Assembly: GCA_040274765.1 (NCBI GenBank)
Contig: JBEMAY010000041.1
Location: 1-27,490, forward strand
DNA from: Psychrobacillus sp040274765
GTDB lineage: Bacteria; Bacillota; Bacilli; Bacillales_A; Planococcaceae
Direction: 5' to 3'
Length of the DNA: 27,490 bases
Part shown: positions 13,872 through 21,427 of the stretch, one piece after another
How positions within the stretch are numbered: position 1 is the stretch's first letter
How the letters are laid out: the number at the start of each line of letters is the position of its first letter
Notes under the pieces: model-generated
The model's input: the letters and a program-made list of their open reading frames with translations, nothing else
Told to the model about the DNA's origin: nothing
Database searches by the model: none
Position numbers and translations under genes: made by a program

Positions 13872-15321
13872 ATGTTGTAACTTTGGCATAGGTTTGAAGA
13901 GTATAAATCCAACGCTGCCACCAAGTAAACTCGCTTTGATATTCATCAACCTCAACGGTATACATTGCATCCTCGTTGTTCCATAATCTATGAAAATATT
14001 GCTCCATCTCTAAAGCTAATTCACTGTCATTAGGGGCAATAATTCTTACGTTATTTTCCAGGTTGTAATTTTCTAATGCACGTTCTGTATAATTGGCAGC
14101 ACCACTTGAAATGACTGTATGCTCCGGTGTCTGTATCCATATTGTTTTTGTATGATACTGACCGATTACGGTATTATACCATCGTATATTCATCTTCTCA
14201 TTCGTATCCTCTAATAATTCTTGCACGACCGGGCGGTTAGGCAGGCCTGATTTTTCTCGACCAAAGGAATTTTCGTTCGGATCTAATATGAGATTGACCT
14301 CAACACCTCGATTTGCAGCCTCTACTAATGTATTAACAATACTCCTTTCAGCAACAAAGAACATACCTAGCCAGATAGTATCTCCTTTTTTAGTATCATT
14401 TATATCATTTAGCAAGGCATCCAAGATTTTTTTCTCTGTTAAGTATTGTGCCTGATATTCTCCTTCTGCCTTCTCTGTTTTTATTCTAGGGAGCTTAGGA
14501 CCTCCTGAAAATAGAGAAACTGCTTCCTCTGCCTCTAAAATATCGTTGATAATTGGTCCATCTAATTTAAGAGCTACATTTCCATGAAAGCCACTAGCAT
14601 CATGGGGGTTAGAGGTGGTTATAATGGCAGCCTTTTCCGTTATTAAAGCCTTTCGATGGTTTGCCTTTACATTTAAAAGCGTCATATAGGAGGCAATGGT
14701 CATTTTAGGTGCATCACTCGCCATTGCGTTAGCAATCCAACCTTTACCACCGATATCGAACCATTGAAAGAAGATACGATAAATACCGGAATATACAGGA
14801 GTAGAATCACGTAGTTCATCTAAATCTGTATATACAATTTCAACACCCGCATCTCGCATTTTTTTGAACCACTCACTTTCGTAGGAGCCGTACCCTCGAT
14901 TAAGGGGATCCGTAATAAAAACAATGGGCATATCCGGGTTAGCCTTCTTCTTTTCAGCTACTGTGGTGGAAAGTGTGTCTGCTATATTAGGGAAGTCCTC
15001 ATCCTCATCGTAATAACCATCTACTAAAAAGAAATCTAAAACTACAAACTCCTCGGCTTCTTCAATGGTTTTATAAACCTCATCAAAAATATGATTTTCA
15101 TGTGTCATATTTGTTCCCTTTTTATCCTGTGCAAACGTCAAATCAGTTATAAATTCAATGTTATCCGTCTTTTGTAACTCACCTGCAAAGGAAACTCCTT
15201 GAGGAAGCGGCTTAAAAGTGTGCCAGATAATAACAGTTATGTATATGAGAGCAAATGCGCTTAAAAGGGATACTTTAATGCGCTTTTTTTTGCTCCATGG
15301 CCGTCTAGACTTTTTAGCCAT
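13867..15321 (-). CDS. membrane-anchored phospholipase-D-like protein
   Basis: A 484-residue protein with a basic N-terminus, one membrane segment (about 17-35) and two PLD-type repeats, probably on the outer face. Repeat 1 has H222-x-K224 (NHRKALITEKAAIITTSN) but Glu229 where the HKD motif has Asp; repeat 2 has H390-x-K392 (QYHTKTIWIQ, then SSGAANYTERAL) but Gln397 in that place. It resembles cardiolipin-synthase/PLD relatives, but the changed motifs leave transferase, hydrolase or nuclease activity open. AGGAGG lies 8 nt before the ATG. The upstream region has a sigma-B-like promoter. Confidence 0.82.
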   Translation of the reverse strand: MAKKSRRPWSKKKRIKVSLLSAFALIYITVIIWHTFKPLPQGVSFAGELQKTDNIEFITDLTFAQDKKGTNMTHENHIFDEVYKTIEEAEEFVVLDFFLVDGYYDEDEDFPNIADTLSTTVAEKKKANPDMPIVFITDPLNRGYGSYESEWFKKMRDAGVEIVYTDLDELRDSTPVYSGIYRIFFQWFDIGGKGWIANAMASDAPKMTIASYMTLLNVKANHRKALITEKAAIITTSNPHDASGFHGNVALKLDGPIINDILEAEEAVSLFSGGPKLPRIKTEKAEGEYQAQYLTEKKILDALLNDINDTKKGDTIWLGMFFVAERSIVNTLVEAANRGVEVNLILDPNENSFGREKSGLPNRPVVQELLEDTNEKMNIRWYNTVIGQYHTKTIWIQTPEHTVISSGAANYTERALENYNLENNVRIIAPNDSELALEMEQYFHRLWNNEDAMYTVEVDEYQSEFTWWQRWIYTLQTYAKVTTY

Positions 15322-15360
15322 GAGTAACTCCTCCTATAAAAATCGTTTGATAACTATAAT

Positions 15361-15385
15361 ATTCCCATTATCAAATCTTACAAAC
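15361..15385 (-). promoter_or_regulatory. sigma-B-like promoter for the PLD-like gene
   Basis: Reading leftwards, GTTTGT (15385-15380), 13 bp and GGGAAT (15366-15361) fit the sigma-B pattern GTTTAA-N12-15-GGGWAW in the -10 exactly and in the GTTT of the -35. It is about 40 nt before the ATG. An 8-bp inverted repeat TTTGATAA (15346-15353)/TTATCAAA (15368-15375) flanks the -10. A competing weak sigma-A reading (TTTGTA-N17-TATTAT) overlaps. Confidence 0.55.
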
Positions 15386-15443
15386 CAATAAACATATCAA
15401 TAATATACAATTTTTTAATTATTATATGTTTTTAGAAATGCTA

Positions 15444-15472
15444 TTGTAATAAAATTATTTTTGAGTTATTAT
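15444..15472 (+). promoter_or_regulatory. sigma-A promoter of the iron-siderophore operon
   Basis: TTGTAA (15444-15449), a 17-bp spacer and TATTAT (15467-15472); the Fur box begins at the next base. Confidence 0.7.
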
Positions 15473-15491
15473 GATAATGATAATCGTTATC
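15473..15491 (+). promoter_or_regulatory. Fur box
   Basis: GATAATGATAATCGTTATC matches the classical 19-bp Fur consensus GATAATGATAATCATTATC at 18 of 19 positions. Placed directly behind the -10 box, it predicts repression of the downstream operon when iron is sufficient. Confidence 0.93.
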
Positions 15492-15514
15492 AATTAAAAT
15501 GTTTGGAGCTGAAA

Positions 15515-16492
15515 ATGATGAATATGAAAAAATATTGGATGTTAGGCGCGACAGCAATGCTAGCGCTAAGCTTAGCTGCTTGTGGAGATAAGGAAGAAAA
15601 TTCGAATGAGAAAGTAGAAGCAGAAGCAAAAAATTCCTCTGCTGAAGAAAGTGCGGAGCAAACACTGACATATTTAGGAGAAGACTATGTTGTACCCTCC
15701 GAAGTAAATAATATTGTGGCAGCGAGCTTAGAATCTATGGAAGATGCAGCAATTTTAGGCATTAAACCAGTTGGAGTACTTGCAATTGCAGATGCCATTC
15801 CTACCTATTTATCGGATGAACTAGAAGGAGCAGCGCTGGTTGGAGATAAGTTTGCTCCTAATAATGAGGCAATCCTAACTTTAAATCCCGATGTTATTTT
15901 AGGTTCTTCCAAGCATGGAGAAGAAGTGGTTACAGGATTAAATAAAATTCAAACCATGATTCCTTATTCACATGTATCTACGAACTGGAAAGAAAATCTG
16001 ACTCTCTTAGGACAATTAGGCGATAAAGAAGCAGAGGCAGAAAAAATTATAGCAGACTATGAGGAAAAAGCTGGACAAGCTAAAGCTGAATTAAATGAGT
16101 CATTAAAGGACAAGGAAGTACTCGTTTTGCGTATACGTAAAGGAAGTATGAATGCTTATCCTGAATCTATTTACTTTAACCCAGTTCTTTATAATGATTT
16201 AGGGCTCCAGGTTCCAGATGTAGTTACAAAAGCAGAGGCCCAATCAGAATTATCCCTCGAAGCTTTAGCAGAAGCGAACCCAGATTACATTTTCATTCAG
16301 TTTGAAACTAGTGAAAATACAGATAATACAGCAGCTTTAGATGAGCTTTTGGCCAATCCGATTTTCGGTAGCATAGAAGCAGCGAAAAATGACCATGTGT
16401 TTGTAAACGTAGTAGATCCATTAGCGCAAGGTGGTACTGCTTGGTCTAAAGTGAAGTTCTTAGATGCAGCGATAGAGAATTTATCGAAGTAA
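15515..16492 (+). CDS. feuA: iron-siderophore-binding lipoprotein, FeuA-like
   Basis: A 325-residue substrate-binding protein of a ferric-siderophore ABC importer. The signal peptide ends in LAAC (Cys23), followed by an acidic Ser/Glu/Asn linker and a class III binding-protein fold. The stretches LESMEDAAILG, VSTNWKENLTLLGQL, VLRIRKGS and DPLAQGGTAWSKVKFL are close to B. subtilis FeuA, which binds Fe-bacillibactin and Fe-enterobactin. The start is set at ATG 15515 (ATG 15518 also possible) because TTGGAG precedes it; the longer open frame from 15461 would begin inside the Fur box. Confidence 0.88.
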   Translation: MMNMKKYWMLGATAMLALSLAACGDKEENSNEKVEAEAKNSSAEESAEQTLTYLGEDYVVPSEVNNIVAASLESMEDAAILGIKPVGVLAIADAIPTYLSDELEGAALVGDKFAPNNEAILTLNPDVILGSSKHGEEVVTGLNKIQTMIPYSHVSTNWKENLTLLGQLGDKEAEAEKIIADYEEKAGQAKAELNESLKDKEVLVLRIRKGSMNAYPESIYFNPVLYNDLGLQVPDVVTKAEAQSELSLEALAEANPDYIFIQFETSENTDNTAALDELLANPIFGSIEAAKNDHVFVNVVDPLAQGGTAWSKVKFLDAAIENLSK

Positions 16493-16510
16493 AGTTAGGT
16501 GCGATGAATT

Positions 16511-17518
16511 ATGAAAACCAAAAATACGTTAGCTGTCATCATTTTAATAGTTTCTCCACTGTTCATCGTACTAGCAATAGCTTTATCTATTTTATACGGT
16601 GCTAAGGATATTAGTCTATTAACAGTTTCGCAAGCGATCACGCAATTCGATATAAATAATGTGGATCATAACATTATTATGACATCGCGATTACCACGCG
16701 TAATCGCTGCTTTATTGGTTGGAGCTTTTCTCGCTATCGCGGGGGCAATTATGCAAGGGATAACACAAAATTATTTGGCATCTCCTTCTATTATGGGAGT
16801 AAACGATGGATCGGCATTTATTATTACAATAGCAATGGTCTTTTTTCCGGGACTTCCTAATTATCAAATGATTATTCTTTCGATGATAGGCTCTGCTATT
16901 GGGGCAGGTCTTGTCTTTGGTTTTGGTTCCTTAATAAAGGGTGGGCTATCTCCTGTTCGGTTGGCTATTATTGGAACAGTCATTGGAACATTCTTGAGCA
17001 GTATAGCTTCTGCTATTGCAATGTACTTTCAAGTGTCTCAAAGCGTTAGTGTTTGGTATAACGCAAAATTACATATAGTTAATCCTGATATGCTATGGCT
17101 GTCCATTCCTTTTGGTCTAGTTGGATTAATGCTAGCGTTAGGGGTTTCGAAGTCAATTACCATTGCCTCGTTAGGTGATGACATTGCAGTAGGTTTAGGA
17201 CAACAAACTAAAATGGTTAAAATTGTAAGTATTCTTGCGGTAGTTTGCTTGACTGGGACGGCGGTTGCCTTAGTAGGAAAGATTGGGTTTGTAGGATTAA
17301 TAATTCCTCATATTACACGCTTTCTTGTGGGGGTAGACTACAGATTTCTCATTCCATGCTCGGCAGTAATCGGAGCAGTGTTTTTAGCTTTTTGTGATGT
17401 AATTAGTCGCTTTATTAACTTTCCATTTGAGACTCCGGTTGGTGTGGTGACGGCTATTATTGGTGTTCCTTTCTTCCTTTACTTAATTCGGACGAGAGGG
17501 GGAGCGCAGCGTGCATAA
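16511..17518 (+). CDS. feuB: iron-siderophore ABC permease (FecCD family), FeuB-like
   Basis: A 335-residue polytopic membrane protein of the FecCD/BtuC family, with about nine or ten membrane segments. Family motifs are SRLPRVIAALLVGAFLAIAG, MQGITQNYLASPSIMGVNDG, and GKIGFVGLIIPHITRFLVG near residues 257-275, the ATPase-coupling region. It is the first of two permeases forming a heterodimer. Its ribosome site (AGGTG, about 9 nt upstream) is weak. Its end overlaps the second permease by 8 bp. Confidence 0.88.
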   Translation: MKTKNTLAVIILIVSPLFIVLAIALSILYGAKDISLLTVSQAITQFDINNVDHNIIMTSRLPRVIAALLVGAFLAIAGAIMQGITQNYLASPSIMGVNDGSAFIITIAMVFFPGLPNYQMIILSMIGSAIGAGLVFGFGSLIKGGLSPVRLAIIGTVIGTFLSSIASAIAMYFQVSQSVSVWYNAKLHIVNPDMLWLSIPFGLVGLMLALGVSKSITIASLGDDIAVGLGQQTKMVKIVSILAVVCLTGTAVALVGKIGFVGLIIPHITRFLVGVDYRFLIPCSAVIGAVFLAFCDVISRFINFPFETPVGVVTAIIGVPFFLYLIRTRGGAQRA

Positions 17519-18542
17519 AGGCCCATTTATACGTTTCATCACGATGCTATCTATCTTTGTTGGGTTGACTCTTATCGCGTTTTACTTTCACATTACTAAT
17601 GGCGTCTTTGATATGACAATCCTGGAGGTTCTCCAAACTTTTTTACGAATTGATCCAAACGATAAACACGATTTAGTTATATTCGAATTTAGATTACCAA
17701 GGATTGTCATTGCAGCCTTAGTAGGAATCGGGCTTGGTATTGCCGGAACGGTTATACAAGGAGTGACTCGAAACGGCTTAGCGGATCCAGGCATATTAGG
17801 TATAAATGCTGGTGCAGGAGCTTCCATTGTTATTTTTATGTTTTTCTTTCAAATGTCTGCTACGAATATTTTGGCAGATAGCTGGTATACCATTTTTATA
17901 ATGCCACTTTTTGGCTTTGTGGGAGGTACGATTGCAGCTGCAATTATTTTCATTTTTTCTTGGAAAAATGGAGTATTAGATATGCAAAGATTGATCCTTA
18001 CAGGTATTGCAATAGGTAGTGGCTTCGGAGCCTTATCCTTGTACATATCGCTTAAGATGAATGCAAATGACTATGAAATGGCTGCAGTCTGGATTTCTGG
18101 GAGTATTTATAATGCTAACTGGGCTTTTGTTTTATCCATCCTTCCCTGGGTGGTTATTTTAAGTTATGTTATCTACCGAAAAAGTCATTTGCTAGATTAT
18201 CTTCAGTTAGAGGATACCAGTGCAAAGAGTCTTGGAATATCAGTAGAAAAGGAGAAATCTATTCTATTAATATGTAGCATCGGACTTGTCAGTGCCTGTG
18301 TATCGGTGTCCGGTGGAATTGGATTCATTGGGTTGATGGCGCCTCATATTGCTAAAAGGTTAGTTGGTATTCAGCATAGATTTGTCGTGCCAATGAGTGC
18401 TGCAATTGGGATGTTCCTATTGGTTCTGTCGGATTACATCGCTAAGACTGTTTTTGAGCCTTCCGAGCTGCCGGTAGGAATCGTTGTTTCCATAATTGGA
18501 ATTCCCTACTTTTTATATTTATTAATCAAAACGAAGGCATAG
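17511..18542 (+). CDS. feuC: iron-siderophore ABC permease (FecCD family), FeuC-like
   Basis: A 343-residue second FecCD permease: FRLPRIVIAALVGIGLGIAG, IQGVTRNGLADPGILGINAG, and GGIGFIGLMAPHIAKRLVG near the C-terminus. It starts at GTG 17511 within the end of the first permease, with AGAGGGGG about 8 nt upstream, so translation is coupled. Two different permeases plus one binding protein match the FeuABC arrangement. Confidence 0.88.
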   Translation: MHKGPFIRFITMLSIFVGLTLIAFYFHITNGVFDMTILEVLQTFLRIDPNDKHDLVIFEFRLPRIVIAALVGIGLGIAGTVIQGVTRNGLADPGILGINAGAGASIVIFMFFFQMSATNILADSWYTIFIMPLFGFVGGTIAAAIIFIFSWKNGVLDMQRLILTGIAIGSGFGALSLYISLKMNANDYEMAAVWISGSIYNANWAFVLSILPWVVILSYVIYRKSHLLDYLQLEDTSAKSLGISVEKEKSILLICSIGLVSACVSVSGGIGFIGLMAPHIAKRLVGIQHRFVVPMSAAIGMFLLVLSDYIAKTVFEPSELPVGIVVSIIGIPYFLYLLIKTKA

Positions 18543-18552
18543 GAGGATACCT

Positions 18553-19350
18553 ATGATAGAGAGTATATTACGCGTTGAAGAGCTTAGCTCTGGTTACGAC
18601 AAACAAACAGTGTTCACAAATTTAAATACGTCCATTCAAAAGGGAAAAATCACGACCATTATTGGTCCCAATGGGTGTGGAAAATCAACTTTATTAAAAA
18701 CAATAGGGCGCATTCTTCAGCAAAAGCACGGAAAAGTTTTTTTACATGGGGAAGATATGATGTCGATGCCTACAAAGGCTATTGCCAAAAGGCTTGCTCT
18801 GCTTTCGCAAAGCCCTGTAGCTCCTGCTCAATTGAAGGTGGATGAGTTAGTCTCCTATGGTAGGTTTCCACACCGAAAAAACATTGGAACACTATCGAAA
18901 AAAGACATGGAAGTAATCGAGTGGGCAATGACTGTCACCAAAACAATGGAATACTACAATAGGGAAATTAACCAGCTATCAGGTGGTCAACGTCAAAAGG
19001 TATGGCTTGCGATGGCACTTGCACAGGAAACAGAAATTCTCCTACTCGATGAACCAACCACATACCTAGATATGGCCCATCAGCTAGAGATGTTGAAAAT
19101 TGTGGAGCAGCTAAATAAGAAGCATCAATGTACCGTAGTGATGGTATTGCATGATATTAACCATGCTGCTCGCTTTTCGCATGAGCTTATCGCAATGCGA
19201 GGCGGAAAGATTATTACTACGGGGACACCAAAGGAAATTTTAACAAAGGAAGTTATGAAAAAGGTGTTCCAAATAGATGCAAAGATCATGTTTGACGAGG
19301 AGACAGAGGCCCCTGTTTGCTATGGATATGAAACTTTGGAGGAGGTTTAA
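18553..19350 (+). CDS. iron-siderophore ABC transporter ATPase (FecE/YusV type)
   Basis: A 265-residue ABC ATPase with Walker A GPNGCGKST, Q-loop region LSQSPVAPAQ, signature LSGGQRQKVWLAMALAQ, Walker B ILLLDEPTTYLD and H-loop VLHDINHAAR, the pattern of ferric-siderophore/cobalamin ATPases. It would drive the two permeases just upstream. In B. subtilis feuABC lacks its own ATPase and borrows YusV; here it is in the operon. AGGAGG precedes the ATG and only 3 bp separate it from the next gene. Confidence 0.92.
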   Translation: MIESILRVEELSSGYDKQTVFTNLNTSIQKGKITTIIGPNGCGKSTLLKTIGRILQQKHGKVFLHGEDMMSMPTKAIAKRLALLSQSPVAPAQLKVDELVSYGRFPHRKNIGTLSKKDMEVIEWAMTVTKTMEYYNREINQLSGGQRQKVWLAMALAQETEILLLDEPTTYLDMAHQLEMLKIVEQLNKKHQCTVVMVLHDINHAARFSHELIAMRGGKIITTGTPKEILTKEVMKKVFQIDAKIMFDEETEAPVCYGYETLEEV

Positions 19351-19353
19351 TAG

Positions 19354-20130
19354 ATGGGTAAAGTGCTGTTAGAGAATACAGAGCATTTTCAAATTGACTC
19401 CGAGTACACAAACTATTCGTATGATATAAAGGTTTCTATTCCAAGTGTAGAGCCTCCTAAGGAGGGCTTTCCAGTCTATTATGTGCTAGATGGAAACTGG
19501 TATTTCCAGCTTGCAAGAGATGTAGTGAAGCTGCAATCGAAAAATTCGCTTAAAACATTAATTTCTCCTTCGATTGTGATTGGAATTGGACATTCTGAGA
19601 GAGATGAGGACGCTCGCAAAAGAAGATTTTTAGATTTAACTCCGGAAGCAGAGGCATATATTTATCCCAAAAGACTACAGGGGAAGGATTTAGGAGAGCA
19701 TGGGGGATTAGAGAAGTTCCTAGCGTTTATAAAGGATGAGCTAATGCCAAATGTACAGAAGCGTTATCCAGTTAACCAAAAGAATCAGGCCCTTTTTGGT
19801 CACTCCTTAAGCGGCCTTTTTGTTCTTTGGACATTATTTAAACAACCAGCTTTATTTTCCTGCTATCTATCGATAAGTCCTTCAATCTGGTGGAATGAAT
19901 ACGAGCTATATAAGGAAGCTGAAAATTTTGTTCGTTTACAAACCAATCCTCATGATAAAAAACTGTTTATATCAGTCGGTAGTAAAGAAGGCTTTATGTG
20001 TGAGGATGCAAAGCATCTATATACGGTTTTACAAGAAAGTATAGAAACAGAACTATTTATAGCTCAGGACGAAAACCATGCCTCAGTGGTACCTACGGTT
20101 TTGAGTAGGGCATTTCGCTATTCACACTAA
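19354..20130 (+). CDS. ybbA: putative siderophore esterase (IroE/BesA/YbbA-type alpha/beta hydrolase)
   Basis: A 258-residue alpha/beta hydrolase of the putative-esterase family that includes IroE, Fes-like enzymes and BesA. YYVLDGNWYF is the N-terminal family motif; the nucleophile is in FGHSLSGLFVLW (Ser about 150); SPSIWWNE and the catalytic His region ENHASVVP follow. No signal peptide, so it acts in the cytoplasm. As the last gene of the Fe-siderophore operon it should cleave the trilactone of imported Fe-bacillibactin/enterobactin-type siderophores to release iron; B. subtilis ybbA sits likewise behind feuABC. Naming is by context and motif. Confidence 0.78.
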   Translation: MGKVLLENTEHFQIDSEYTNYSYDIKVSIPSVEPPKEGFPVYYVLDGNWYFQLARDVVKLQSKNSLKTLISPSIVIGIGHSERDEDARKRRFLDLTPEAEAYIYPKRLQGKDLGEHGGLEKFLAFIKDELMPNVQKRYPVNQKNQALFGHSLSGLFVLWTLFKQPALFSCYLSISPSIWWNEYELYKEAENFVRLQTNPHDKKLFISVGSKEGFMCEDAKHLYTVLQESIETELFIAQDENHASVVPTVLSRAFRYSH

Positions 20131-20139
20131 AGACTATAA

Positions 20140-20166
20140 GGGAGGTGGGTGTCATAGCCACTTCCC
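20140..20166 (+). terminator. hairpin after the siderophore operon, weak terminator candidate
   Basis: GGGAGGTGG (20140-20148) pairs with CCACTTCCC (20158-20166) with one G-T pair, starting 9 bp after the stop. There is no T run, so termination efficiency is doubtful. Confidence 0.4.
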
Positions 20167-20202
20167 TCATTAGTGAAGAGCGAGCGTATGGCTAAATTTA
20201 AT

Positions 20203-20230
20203 AAAAAAGCTTGGAAAAGGATCTCCTAGC
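20203..20230 (-). terminator. terminator for the leftward lipoprotein gene
   Basis: On the minus strand GCTAGGA (20230-20224) and TCCAAGC (20215-20209) pair with one mismatch and are followed by TTTTTT (20208-20203). It is 7 bp beyond the gene's stop. Confidence 0.55.
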
Positions 20231-20236
20231 TCGTGG

Positions 20237-20557
20237 TTAATCTTTGACTATATTTATATCAAATTTCATATGATTTACATCCCAAACATCTTCATCGGTA
20301 TTAGAAAAGACAGTTACTTCTACGTTCTGACCAATAGTATACCTATCCACGTCAACAACAGGTATTTCGTATACATTTCCCTCTCCTAATCCTTTGTTAA
20401 TGTTATTGTGTTCTTTAATAATTAATATATCTTCTTGAACGTCTAACTCCACGACTGATCCTGAGAAAGTAAAACTTTCTTGATAATCATTAGCACAACC
20501 AGACAAAAACAAACAATTCAATGATATAAAACTTATTATAATTTTAATTTTCAACAC
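20237..20557 (-). CDS. small lipoprotein of unknown function
   Basis: A 106-residue protein with a lipoprotein signal peptide (IIISFISLNCLFLSGC, Cys21) and a short beta-rich mature domain (SFTFSGSVVELDVQEDILII, VYEIPVVDVDRYTIGQNVEV). The pattern resembles small secreted OB-like domains such as DUF3221, but I do not recognise it firmly. The start is GTG at 20557, with GAGGGAG 5 nt upstream; TTG at 20554 is equally spaced for use. It lies 52 bp after the PH-like membrane gene on the same strand and may be co-transcribed with it. Confidence 0.7.
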   Translation of the reverse strand: MLKIKIIISFISLNCLFLSGCANDYQESFTFSGSVVELDVQEDILIIKEHNNINKGLGEGNVYEIPVVDVDRYTIGQNVEVTVFSNTDEDVWDVNHMKFDINIVKD

Positions 20558-20609
20558 AAACGCTCCCTCGTAAGATTCATCATATGTAAAGATTTAGAGA
20601 GACTATTAA

Positions 20610-21062
20610 CTAGGTTTCCTTCATTCTTTCTAAAATTTGATAATCCTTAGTTTTTTGGATTGATATAGAATTTTGATTTGCAAAATCGAGTAAATCTAAA
20701 AATACGTTGTTAGGCTCGAAGTTAAAAACACGAATATTGAGGCCCTTATTGATCTGTATAATAGCACCTTTAGTAGACCAACCAAAACGGACGAATTTAA
20801 TATTTGTTATTTGGTAGGGGTGTATGACTCGTTTATAAAGAGGCCTTTCGATGAATAGGAATTGATACGTCAGATAACCATCCTTTATTTCCAGTTTATA
20901 TTGACTAAAAAATGAAAAAAGTGAAAATAAAAGCATAATAATATGAAAATATAACAACCCCTTGGAAAAATTATTACCTATAATATTTGAAAATAATAAA
21001 GCCATTGTCATTACAAATAAAAAAACCATAATTCCTCGCTGAGCTTTTGCATTGTATGTCAA
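20610..21062 (-). CDS. small membrane protein with PH-like C-terminal domain
   Basis: About 150 residues: two adjacent membrane segments (GIMVFLFVMTMALLFSNIIG and GLLYFHIIMLLFSLFSFF), then a soluble domain (YKLEIKDGYLTYQFLF, HPYQITNIKFVRFGWSTKGA) of the kind found in bacterial PH-like membrane proteins. The start is set at TTG 21062 because AAGGAGGGG lies 5-7 nt before it; the longer frame from 21092 would place that site inside the coding region. No function can be assigned. Confidence 0.65.
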   Translation of the reverse strand: MTYNAKAQRGIMVFLFVMTMALLFSNIIGNNFSKGLLYFHIIMLLFSLFSFFSQYKLEIKDGYLTYQFLFIERPLYKRVIHPYQITNIKFVRFGWSTKGAIIQINKGLNIRVFNFEPNNVFLDLLDFANQNSISIQKTKDYQILERMKET

Positions 21063-21348
21063 CTTTGCCCCTCCTTGTTGTTTAACTAGCAATTCGTATA
21101 GCTAAACTGGCTCTTCCATGATTTTATAAGTTTTAATTAATTTTATGATTCGTGTTTTTTAAAAACTAGCACATTTAGAAGGGAATTTTTCTAACGGCAC
21201 CACCATAATGATTGTAGGGGACGCCTTATAATAAATTGCTACTTATTCATTTGACTATTTAAATTAATTTTAACATAAATATCCATTTTATTTTAAAAAA
21301 ATTAAATTATTTGTAAGTCGGTAATCTGAGCTAAAATTAGTTAGACTA
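21063..21348. other. AT-rich intergenic region, upstream part
   Basis: Together with the promoter region up to 21427 this is about 365 bp without a gene between divergent transcription units. Apart from a short inverted repeat TTAGAA/TTCTAA (21175-21194) I see no recognised RNA element or conserved motif before the promoter at 21349. Confidence 0.5.
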
Positions 21349-21377
21349 TTGTAAATATTTAAATTAATATTTACAAT
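21349..21377 (+). promoter_or_regulatory. sigma-A promoter coincident with an 11-bp inverted-repeat operator
   Basis: TTGTAA (21349-21354), 17 bp and TACAAT (21372-21377) form the promoter of the acyl-CoA operon. Perfect arms TTGTAAATATT (21349-21359) and AATATTTACAA (21366-21376), separated by 6 bp, cover both boxes; such a layout is typical of TetR/GntR-type repressor sites. The regulator is not identified. Confidence 0.65.
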
Positions 21378-21383
21378 TAAACT

Positions 21384-21397
21384 TGTAAGTGCTTTCA
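21384..21397 (+). promoter_or_regulatory. cre-like site (CcpA)
   Basis: TGTAAGTGCTTTCA fits the cre consensus TGWAANCGNTNWCA except for T in place of C in the central CG. It lies just after the -10 box, around the expected transcription start, where CcpA would repress. Confidence 0.5.
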
Positions 21398-21427
21398 CCA
21401 AATTAGTTTAATAGAGAGGTGAAGATG

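Noticed and set aside
15461..15514. Longer N-terminus for the FeuA-like protein
   Set aside because: It would start in the promoter and include the Fur box, and would put 18 polar residues before the signal peptide.
20190..20231. ATG reading frame of 13 codons (MAKFNKKAWKRIS) after the esterase gene
   Set aside because: It overlaps the leftward terminator and has no good ribosome site.
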